NCBI GenBank assembly: GCA_020062805.1
Contig: JAGUVP010000326.1
Coordinates: forward strand, 1 to 14,570
Length of the DNA: 14,570 nt
From: Candidatus Bipolaricaulis sp.
GTDB taxonomy: Bacteria; Bipolaricaulota; Bipolaricaulia; Bipolaricaulales; Bipolaricaulaceae
Direction: 5' to 3'
In this document: piece by piece, positions 7,715-13,576 of the stretch
How the letters are laid out: the number at the start of each line of letters is the position of its first letter
Numbering within the stretch: the stretch's first letter is position 1
The notes under the pieces: model-generated
The model's input: the letters and a program-made list of their open reading frames with translations, nothing else
Told to the model about the DNA's origin: nothing
Database searches by the model: none
Made by a program: the position numbers and the translations under genes

Positions 7715-9373
7715 CTAGTGATCCATCAGTCTGGTCTGCTCGGTGATGTCCATTGCCGTGTTCATGAATGACCTGACCTCGTACCCCCAGTCCAGGTACT
7801 CCCAGTAGGCGTATGTGGGCTTCAGCACGAATGTCGGGTAAGCAACGGCATCCTCCGCGATCTGAAGACAGGCCAGTTTCCAGAACTCGGCCTGGCTCAC
7901 CGGATCGGTTTCGATCCTTGCTTGTTCAATGTAAGCGTCCACGGAAGTGTACTGAGTGAAGTTGAGGTTCGGCGATGCCCCCACAACAACGCGGGAGGCG
8001 GAGTGGAAATGTGTCGTGAGGTAGATGTCGGAGTTCGCCCGGGCTGTTACAAGGAAGACGAAGGGGTTCTCGTTCGCCCTGTACTTCGCGTGGAATGTCG
8101 TGTGGTCGACCAGAGTTATGTCGAGCTTCACCCCAATAGGGGCCAACGCCCTCTCAACCCATTGGTACAGCAGCTGATAGTCGGCACGTTCACTAGCGAA
8201 CACACGCAACGTGAATCCGCTGGGGTACCCTGCTGCGACCAACAGCCGGCGGGCTTCCTGGAGGTCCTGCTGGTATTGCCAGGTGTAGCCGGCCTCCTCG
8301 AGGTCCTGTAGGGTCAGTGCGCCGGGCATGTAGCCGGTGGGAAGTATGGAGTAGGTGGGCTCAGCCACTCCTTCTCCGAAGATGCCAACAATGTCGTCGC
8401 GGTCAAGGGCGTAGAAGATAGCACGCCTGACTCCCAGCGAGTCAAGAGGCGGAACTGTCCGGTTGATGTAGAGAGGGCATATTGATCCCGGGCCGAACGC
8501 GACTGCCTTGATCCCTGGCTTTGCCTCCATCGATTCGACCCACACTTCCTCGCGCACACCTGCAATCGCGTGCACCGCTCCACTAAGCAGCGCCAGTTCG
8601 CGCGCACTTACGTCAGGGATGTAGTAGACCTCAACTCGGTCGAGAACAGGCTTTCCCCTGAAGTAGGCGCTGAATCCGGACAGAACTACCCTGGTCAAGG
8701 GCACGTAGTCCGCGTAAATGAACGGGCCGGTGCCAACGGGGTGCGCGCCGAAGCCTTCGTCTCCCAGAGCTTCTACGGCCTTCCGGGGCACGACAAATCC
8801 ACCGCCGAAGTTGACTACAAGAGGGAGGAACAGCGAAGGAGAGAGAGCCTCTTCCAGGGTGAACACCACTGTGTACTCCCCGGAGGCATCAACGTTCATA
8901 CCCTTGTACGAACCGGCGAAGCTAGATCGCTTCGCATCTGCTACCCTCTTGAAAGAGTAGACCACGTCCTCTGCCGTCAGCTCGTAGCCGTCCGGATACC
9001 CCGGGAATGGATGAGTCCTGACGCCCTGTCGCAGCTGGAACACCCAGACCTGTCTGCCGTCACGCAGCTCAGGCTCCGGAACTGACTCAGCAAGATCAGG
9101 TTCAAACACAGTCATATCTCCAGGCTTGTAGCGGACGAGGGCACTGAACATGTACGAGATCACCGCGCGCTCGTTCGCCGAGACGCCGACATGCGGGTCC
9201 AAGCGCCCCTTGTCGCTTGTGTCCAGGGCGATTCTGAGCACCTGTTCTTCGGCCAGGCCTACTGCTTGACTCGCGGCTGCACTAGCCCAAACGCAGGATG
9301 CCGCAACAAGACATAGGGTCGAAACCAGCAACCTGCTCGCAGAAACCGTCTGCCTGCTTCTTCGCCAACTCAC
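7715..9373 (-). CDS. ABC transporter extracellular solute-binding protein, family 5
   Basis: This is a 552-residue periplasmic or surface substrate-binding protein of the peptide/nickel/opine class (SBP_bac_5). A GTG start at 9373 is preceded by AGGAGG five bases upstream; the ATG two bases away is out of frame and hits a stop at once. Residues 1-36 form a signal peptide (Arg-rich start, LLVSTLCLVAASCVWA core, cleavage likely after ASQA). C27 lacks a good lipobox. Family motifs are LDPHVGVSANERAV (58-71), LTAEDVVYSFKRV (132-144) and HPVGTGPF (211-218), with the normal C-terminal lobe after about 300. It is the first transport gene of the operon, 159 bp after the regulator. The ligand cannot be read, but the neighbouring opine-dehydrogenase-family gene makes an opine or amino-acid conjugate a reasonable guess. 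Confidence 0.94.
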   Translation of the reverse strand: MSWRRSRQTVSASRLLVSTLCLVAASCVWASAAASQAVGLAEEQVLRIALDTSDKGRLDPHVGVSANERAVISYMFSALVRYKPGDMTVFEPDLAESVPEPELRDGRQVWVFQLRQGVRTHPFPGYPDGYELTAEDVVYSFKRVADAKRSSFAGSYKGMNVDASGEYTVVFTLEEALSPSLFLPLVVNFGGGFVVPRKAVEALGDEGFGAHPVGTGPFIYADYVPLTRVVLSGFSAYFRGKPVLDRVEVYYIPDVSARELALLSGAVHAIAGVREEVWVESMEAKPGIKAVAFGPGSICPLYINRTVPPLDSLGVRRAIFYALDRDDIVGIFGEGVAEPTYSILPTGYMPGALTLQDLEEAGYTWQYQQDLQEARRLLVAAGYPSGFTLRVFASERADYQLLYQWVERALAPIGVKLDITLVDHTTFHAKYRANENPFVFLVTARANSDIYLTTHFHSASRVVVGASPNLNFTQYTSVDAYIEQARIETDPVSQAEFWKLACLQIAEDAVAYPTFVLKPTYAYWEYLDWGYEVRSFMNTAMDITEQTRLMDH

Positions 9374-9532
9374 ATCTGCCTCCTTTCACTATGAAGAACT
9401 ACATTCCCAGACGCTACACCTCCCTGATGCGATGCCTACTTCATCCACACACGCGGGATCTGCATCCAGCGTCAGGGACACACGGACTCCCCTTGTCTGA
9501 GTCCCAACGGGTCTTACGATTCCCTGGCTTCG

Positions 9533-10177
9533 CTATGTCACCTCCTTCAAGGCGTACTCACTTCTGGTGATTGTCTGCGCCAGCTGCTCGCTAAACAGGT
9601 GAAGGTGCAGTTGCAGCATCTTCCTGCAGGTCTCCACATCCCGCTGGCGCAGAGCTTCGACGAGCCTCTCCCAGCCCTCCACGACTTTCCGCCAGTAGCT
9701 GTCGTCTCTTCCGACGATAGCCCACAGCCGAACAACCTGGTTCCGGAGGGTCTCCTCAACCTTCACCAATGCTTTGTTTCTTGTGGACCGGCTGATGAGG
9801 TCGTGGATCGAAGCATCTAATCGAGCTAGTTCTCTTTGGTCGGTCTCCGATCTCATCTTGCCCACCAACTCGTGCAATTGGGCAATTTCATCTGCCGTGA
9901 TCCGCTGCGCCACAAGGGATGCAGTATGGAAGCTCATCAGGAACCGTACCTCCATGATGTTTCGAACATCCTCGAGGCTCACCTCGGAAACGCGCACGTG
10001 ACTCCCGGGCTCCCTACGAACCAGGCCTTCCGCCTCAAGCACAATCAGTGCCTCTCGTACGGGCGTGGCGCTTACCGAGAGGGCCTCAGCTATTCTTCGC
10101 ACATTGAGAAGCTCGCCTGGGCTGTAGTCAAGCTCAAGGATCTCCTGTCTCAATCTGGCTATGATCCTATCATCCAC
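9533..10177 (-). CDS. GntR-family transcriptional regulator, FadR subfamily (FCD domain)
   Basis: This is a 214-residue ligand-responsive repressor or activator. The winged helix-turn-helix is at about 1-65 (NVRRIAEALSVSATPVREAL is the GntR signature, then LEAEGLVRREPGSHVRVSE). The helical FCD effector domain covers about 70-205. Of the usual metal-binding set, D121 and H125 (LDASIHDL) and H191/H193 are present, but the position that usually carries a His before LxEAL is W169 (EGWERLVEAL). The GTG start at 10177 has GAGGAG seven bases upstream; a nearby ATG is out of frame. It is the first gene of the operon, behind a good promoter with an inverted repeat at the likely transcription start, which suggests autoregulation. 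The effector is probably the imported substrate or a product (inference). Confidence 0.93.
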   Translation of the reverse strand: MDDRIIARLRQEILELDYSPGELLNVRRIAEALSVSATPVREALIVLEAEGLVRREPGSHVRVSEVSLEDVRNIMEVRFLMSFHTASLVAQRITADEIAQLHELVGKMRSETDQRELARLDASIHDLISRSTRNKALVKVEETLRNQVVRLWAIVGRDDSYWRKVVEGWERLVEALRQRDVETCRKMLQLHLHLFSEQLAQTITRSEYALKEVT

Positions 10178-10192
10178 AGGCAGTCTCCTCGC

Positions 10193-10209
10193 GATATTGT
10201 CATGATATC
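10193..10209. promoter_or_regulatory. Candidate operator (inverted repeat) at the gntR transcription start
   Basis: GATAT (10193-10197) and ATATC (10205-10209) form an inverted repeat with a 7-bp spacer, between the -10 element and the ribosome site of the GntR-type gene. The position suits repression of its own promoter. It does not match a FadR-type consensus I can name. Confidence 0.35.
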
Positions 10210-10210
10210 C

Positions 10211-10239
10211 ACTCTACCGCGCTTCTCCGAAACCGTCAA
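10211..10239 (-). promoter_or_regulatory. Sigma-70-type promoter of the gntR-led operon
   Basis: On the minus strand, TTGACG (10239-10234, five of six consensus bases) is followed by exactly 17 bp and then TAGAGT (10216-10211, four of six). Transcription would start near 10204, about 27 bases before the GTG start codon. No stronger internal promoter is evident before the binding-protein gene, so this may drive the entire cluster. Confidence 0.6.
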
Positions 10240-10326
10240 GCCCTCTCTCTTGGTGCGCCAGGAGATCGTCGTCACCGAGAGCGGTCAGCGAAGGTATGGT
10301 CGACAAAGAGGATGAGAGGGGAACCT

Positions 10327-10354
10327 CACCCCCGGTCGCGCGCGACTGGGGGTG
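10327..10354. terminator. 28-nt near-perfect palindrome between IS relic and operon promoter
   Basis: CACCCCCGGTCGCG (10327-10340) pairs along its whole length with CGCGACTGGGGGTG (10341-10354), with one G-T pair; in RNA the central bases would form the loop. It is very stable but has no U-tract. It lies between the minus-strand transposase genes and the operon promoter, so it could stop transcripts leaving the IS. A protein-binding palindrome is the alternative. Confidence 0.4.
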
Positions 10355-10492
10355 TCTCCGCCGCCCGCGGGTCACGAGACGATGACCTTCACCCCAGAAA
10401 TCGGTCCGGACATAATGTCAGAATCGACATGGATGCGGGTGCCCCCGTCTTCGGTCCACCGATAAGGTCCAAACCTCGGCTCATCGGCTTCA

Positions 10493-11326
10493 CTACACAA
10501 TCGCAACACCGAGCAGTTCTGCGATGTAGCGCGCAGGTGCCCGGTTGCCCAAGCTGGAGTGCGGTCGCGTTTCATTGTACTCACGCCGCCATCCCTCGAT
10601 CACTGCCCTTGCCTCGGCCAAGCTCTCAAGCCAGTGCAGGTTCAGGCACTCGTCCCTCAGTCTTCCGTTGAAGCTCTCGATCAGGCTGTTCTCCACAGGA
10701 CGGCCTTGGCTGATGAAGTCGAGCCCGATCCCGTGCCCGTACGCCCAACGGTCGAAGTGGTTCGAGGTGAACTCGGTCCCGTTGTCCAGAGTGATCGTCT
10801 GCGGCTTGCATCGAGCACGGATCGCCCGGTCCAGCGCCTCGGTGACCACCCCTGCAGGTAGGCTCACTCCCACCTCGATTGCGACGCACTCCCGGCTCAC
10901 GTTGTCGATGGCGGTGAACACCCGGAACCGCCGCCCGTCGGCAAGCTGATCTGCCATGAAGTCGATGCTCCACCTCTCCCCGACACACAGGGCAGGCAGT
11001 GGTCTCAGACGCCACTGTGCGGCCCGCTTCTTGCACATCTTCGTGCGCACCATCAGCCCCTCTTCGCGGTAGATCCGGTGAACGCGCTTGTGGTTCACCG
11101 GCCATCCTTCCCTCTTCAGGAGGATCGTCAGCCGGCGGTACCCGTACCTGGGGCGCGCGTACGCGATCTCCTTTAGTTTCAGACGCAGTGCCCGGTCATC
11201 CTTCTTGCGGGAGGCGTACCGGCACGTCGAGCGGTGTACCATCACCAGCCTGCACGCTCTGCGCTCGGAGATCCCGTAGTCTTCCCGAACCTCCGCGAGC
11301 AGCTCCCGCTTGCGTGCAGGCTTCAT
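10493..11326 (-). CDS. IS3-family transposase OrfB (DDE catalytic subunit)
   Basis: These 277 residues are full length for an IS407-like OrfB. The N-terminal HTH_21-like region is RPRYGYRRLTILLKREG (58-74). The rve integrase core follows with the complete triad D122 (WSIDFM), D181 (TLDNGTEF) and E217 (ENSLIESFNG); the last two are separated by 35 residues, as in the D,D(35)E class. The C-terminal YNETRPHSSLGNRAPARY is standard. In the family it is made as an OrfAB fusion by -1 slippage, and also begins at its own ATG. The slippery A-AAA-AAG lies at 11335-11329, just ahead of the ATG at 11326. Catalytic residues are intact, but productive fusion would need a repaired orfA. Confidence 0.92.
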   Translation of the reverse strand: MKPARKRELLAEVREDYGISERRACRLVMVHRSTCRYASRKKDDRALRLKLKEIAYARPRYGYRRLTILLKREGWPVNHKRVHRIYREEGLMVRTKMCKKRAAQWRLRPLPALCVGERWSIDFMADQLADGRRFRVFTAIDNVSRECVAIEVGVSLPAGVVTEALDRAIRARCKPQTITLDNGTEFTSNHFDRWAYGHGIGLDFISQGRPVENSLIESFNGRLRDECLNLHWLESLAEARAVIEGWRREYNETRPHSSLGNRAPARYIAELLGVAIV

Positions 11327-11590
11327 AGCTTTTTTCGTAGGACATCGTGAAGGATCTCCTTGTCAAGGCTGAGCTCCGCCCACCAGTTTCTTCAGCTGGC
11401 TGTTCTCACGCTCCAGCTCCTTCAGGCGCCGAAGCTCACTTAGGCTCAGCCCGTCGTACTTCCTCCGCCACACGTAGACCGTCTTCTCGCTCACCCCGTA
11501 CTTGCGGGCGATCTCCCGCACCGGAACCCCAAGCTCGATCTGTTTCACGGCGTAGACGATCTCGGTCTCGGTGAACCTCGACTGCCGCAT
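11323..11590 (-). pseudogene. IS3-family transposase OrfA, frameshifted
   Basis: The frame starting at the ATG at 11590 (AAGGAGG six bases upstream) encodes the OrfA helix-turn-helix protein: FTETEIVYAVKQIELGVPVR, then REIARKYGVSEKTVYVWRRK and a leucine-zipper-like stretch ELERENSQLKKLV. It then goes out of frame and stops at 11363 (75 residues). Dropping one G of the GGG at 11381-11379 gives LVAELSLDKEILHDVLRKKL followed by a stop at 11323. That is the normal family C-terminus, an 88-residue protein, with a 4-bp ATGA overlap with orfB and the heptamer in the right frame. The extra base is either a true inactivating mutation or a sequencing error in a G run. Confidence 0.85.
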
Positions 11591-11645
11591 CGTGTACCTC
11601 CTTCGTTACGTCAGCCAAGGTTAGGATTCACCTTATCCGGGGACC

Positions 11646-11750
11646 AGTTCTCGGGGAGCACGTCAGACCCGGGAGCGCCAACGCCTCAGATGTAGGTGAC
11701 AAGTAGCCTAGAGCGCTGTGGGGGTGTTCGGCGCTGCACTCCCGGTTCCG
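11646..11750 (-). pseudogene. Fragment of a second IS3-type OrfB C-terminus
   Basis: Just outside the right end of the inner IS, the minus strand reads EHPHSALGYLSPTSEAL (11729-11685). PHSALGYLSP (11723-11694) matches the conserved end of IS3-family OrfB proteins (usual RPHSALGYLSP). The frame upstream reaches a stop at about 11753, and no DDE core is present. It differs from the inner element's own RPHSSLGNRAP, so it comes from a different IS. The fragment is short and the call rests on this one motif. Confidence 0.5.
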
Positions 11751-11967
11751 CCCCTAGGTCAGCATCTTGGCCTGACAAAGCTTTGCGGTGATTCTCTCTG
11801 GCCCTCAGCGCTTCATCGGAACTCCTGCTCTCCTTTGACCCAGATCCCAGCTCTCGACTTGGACCTGGTTCAGGGGAGGGCAGGTCACAAGAGACCCGCC
11901 TGCTGCATTACCGGTCAGAAGGGTTATCATGAGCGTCTAACAATGGTGCCGCCTAGGTGTCAAGATC
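11751..11967. other. Gap upstream of the unknown (+) gene, partly old IS end
   Basis: Positions up to 11887 look like the deleted older IS: an AGGAG-ATGAAGCGC-TGA remnant of an orfA start on the minus strand and the TGACCT end. The remaining 80 bp to the gene at 11968 contain a TATCAT (11925-11930) but no convincing -35 at the right distance. I see no other gene. Confidence 0.4.
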
Positions 11968-13248
11968 ATGGACCACGCAACGCTGCAGCGCGTACTTGAC
12001 GCGATTACCTCGTTCTACCGGGGATCGGATGACTTCAATGGTGTCCCCGTCACCGCCCTACAATCGCGCTGTGCTATCACCCAGGACCACGTTTCCGGTG
12101 CCCTTCGCCAGCTAGTGCGTGCTGGCGCGGTCACTCTTGTGTTCGGTGACGCCCATCCGAATCCTCACATCAAAGCCTTCCCAGACGAACCACCTGACGC
12201 AGTCCTGGAGAAACTCTCTTCGCCTCTTGCACAGCACGCATGCGCGTACCCTACGAGGAAGCATCTCGAGGCGATCGTCCCTCGATCCGACTACGCGGAC
12301 ATGCCGTACACTCTTGAACTGGCCCTAGGAGAACCCCAACTCGCCTTCCGAGCTTTCGACTTGGCAGTTCTCGAGTATTACCGGAACGATCCGCGGTACT
12401 CCTACGAGCATGACGATATCCAGGGCTCAATTAGCATCCACGACGAGTACTTCGAATCGCAGGAGACGCTCGATCGCGACAAGTGCTCTCTTCAGACATT
12501 CGGTTTCTGCTACGACACCCAGATGAACCGCGCTGTGGCAGTCTTCCTCCGAAACCTACACGACCTTTCCCCTGAACACCAGCAGCGCTGGAGGGTCAGC
12601 CAACTGGACGGAGACTACACCCTCCATCCTGACTACTACCGAACTAGCATTCTCGCCGACTGGGGGACGCGTCTTCCCATCCTGAGCGCCTTTCTTATGG
12701 AACAGGATCTCGTAAACCGTATGTGCACGGCGATGGGCCGACCCCACCTGTTCCGACAGACGCACGACGACCGTACTCGGCCGAGGAGCTTCTTCCTCTT
12801 GATAAGGCCCACGTTGGCCGAGTTCGAAGAGTTCGTACACACACTCGACAAGCTGATCGCCGACAACATTGACAAGTCATTCTTCCAGAACGAAGTGCCA
12901 GATACCCAGGAACAGCGCCGCGGCAACAGGGTAGTCCCTGTGGAGAGGGGAACCCTCGCTATGCTCGAAGACTGGGTCAAGTCGAAGTTCCGGGTTGCCG
13001 ACCCGGCTCCCCTTGACTCGATGGTCGCAATCTTCAAGGAGGTACGGAAGATGCGCGCACCTAGAGCACACCGGATACAGACCGATGAGTTCGACCAGCG
13101 CTACTTTCAGGACCAGCGCGAGCTGATCATACGGGCCTATGACGGAGTGCGGACGCTCCGCCTCCTACTGGCAAATCATCCCGCCGTCCGCCGTGCCAAC
13201 CTTCCAGTCAATGAGTTGCTCGAGAAAGGCGAGATATGGACGTTCTAG
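11968..13248 (+). CDS. Unrecognised protein: N-terminal HTH-like segment, C-terminal HEPN-like R-x4-H motif
   Basis: I do not recognise this 426-residue soluble protein. Residues about 5-70 look like a winged helix (VTALQSRCAITQDHVSGALR, then QLVRAGAVTLVF with a short wing). The middle is acidic and aromatic-rich, with DYTLHPDYYRTSILADWGTR (216-235) standing out. The C-terminal third is helical and charged: IFKEVRKMRAPRAHRIQTDE (355-374) contains R363-x4-H368, the spacing of HEPN ribonuclease sites (often RNxxAH), followed by RELIIRAYDGVRTLRLLLAN (384-403). There is no signal peptide or membrane helix. The ATG at 11968 has AGGTG eight bases upstream and no in-frame alternative before a stop. 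It stands alone, 80 bp from an IS relic and convergent with a channel-like gene. A defence or toxin-type RNase, or a DNA-binding regulator, are possibilities rather than assignments. Confidence 0.85.
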   Translation: MDHATLQRVLDAITSFYRGSDDFNGVPVTALQSRCAITQDHVSGALRQLVRAGAVTLVFGDAHPNPHIKAFPDEPPDAVLEKLSSPLAQHACAYPTRKHLEAIVPRSDYADMPYTLELALGEPQLAFRAFDLAVLEYYRNDPRYSYEHDDIQGSISIHDEYFESQETLDRDKCSLQTFGFCYDTQMNRAVAVFLRNLHDLSPEHQQRWRVSQLDGDYTLHPDYYRTSILADWGTRLPILSAFLMEQDLVNRMCTAMGRPHLFRQTHDDRTRPRSFFLLIRPTLAEFEEFVHTLDKLIADNIDKSFFQNEVPDTQEQRRGNRVVPVERGTLAMLEDWVKSKFRVADPAPLDSMVAIFKEVRKMRAPRAHRIQTDEFDQRYFQDQRELIIRAYDGVRTLRLLLANHPAVRRANLPVNELLEKGEIWTF

Positions 13249-13397
13249 ATCCCGCGCAAGTCTCAGACTGCCCAATCCCCGATCTCGCATCTCATGGACA
13301 CCAACACCATCCACTGCCGTGTTCCCCGAAGGCTGGTCCACGGATGACATGAAGCCGACCCGGGCTGACGCAGCGGCTGGGGACCTTGCCATGAATC

Positions 13398-13426
13398 GCG
13401 ACGGGGCCTGTGGTTGGCCCCGTCGC
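13398..13426. terminator. Perfect 11-bp hairpin, possible bidirectional terminator
   Basis: GCGACGGGGCC (13398-13408) pairs perfectly with GGCCCCGTCGC (13416-13426) around loop TGTGGTT. It is the strongest short hairpin in the window and lies between convergent genes. No T-tract follows on either strand, so an intrinsic terminator of the standard kind is not proven. Confidence 0.5.
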
Positions 13427-13440
13427 AGCTACGATGATCT

Positions 13441-13475
13441 GTCGGGGCGTTCGACGTGGTTTTCACAACCCCGAC
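13441..13475. other. Second hairpin between convergent genes
   Basis: GTCGGGG (13441-13447) pairs with CCCCGAC (13469-13475) around a 21-nt loop that holds four T's. It lies 15 bp after the 11-bp hairpin, so the two probably work as a unit to end transcription. Confidence 0.4.
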
Positions 13476-13576
13476 ATCCGCATTATGGGGCGGGTGTCAC
13501 GGGGGGGGCATCGGAGCGGGCCGGCAGCGGGCGGGTCAGCGCGTTGCTCCGCTACCTCCCAGAGACGCCGCCTGCC

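Larger units (their letters stand above)
10453..11645 (-). mobile_element. IS3-family insertion sequence, IS407-like group
   Basis: An orfA/orfB pair lies between matching ends. The left end reads GGTCCACCGATAAGGT then CC-AAACCT-GGCT (10453-10481). The right end, read inwards from 11645, is GGTCCCCGGATAAGGT, four extra bases, then CCTAACCTTGGCT (to 11613). The first 16 bases agree at 14 positions. The element is about 1.19 kb, normal for the family. I see no clear flanking target duplication, so the exact outer base at each end is uncertain by a few bases. Transposition is by a DDE transposase made by frameshifting from orfA into orfB. The orfA lesion (below) predicts this copy is impaired. 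Confidence 0.82.
10383..11887. mobile_element. Relic of an older IS3-type element (outer ends)
   Basis: The left end, TGACCTTCACCCC followed by GAAATCGGTCC (10383-10407), is mirrored on the right by TGACCTGCCCTCCCC followed by GAACCAGGTCC read from 11887 inwards to 11861. TGACCT ends followed by C-rich sequence are typical of IS407-type members of the IS3 family. About 70 bp inside the right end is AGGAG plus an ATGAAGCGC start (about 11813) that stops at once. Further in is an OrfB-like PHSALGYLSP fragment. The younger intact-ended IS lies between them. No matching target duplication is visible. The older element must have lost most of its coding region. Confidence 0.5.
13249..13576. other. 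328-bp convergent intergenic region with strong hairpins
   Basis: This region lies between the unknown (+) gene and the channel-like (-) gene. I see no gene here. Besides the two hairpins listed separately, the rest is G-rich on the plus strand near 13496-13540. The convergent arrangement makes this a likely transcription end for both genes. Confidence 0.5.

Noticed and set aside
10372..10452. Minus-strand tail WTEDGGTRIHVDSDIMSG... as the end of a real gene cut by the IS
   Set aside because: It reads through the TGACCT-type end of the older IS, no upstream part of such a gene is visible on the far side of the inner IS, and it is too short to assign.
10448..11651. Target-site duplication of the inner IS
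   Set aside because: The bases flanking the two ends (TCTT on the left, GTTC on the right) do not match; a shared TTC needs unequal end positions.
11902..11930. Promoter for the unknown gene using TATCAT as -10
   Set aside because: The hexamer 17 bp upstream (GCTGCA) does not resemble a -35 element.
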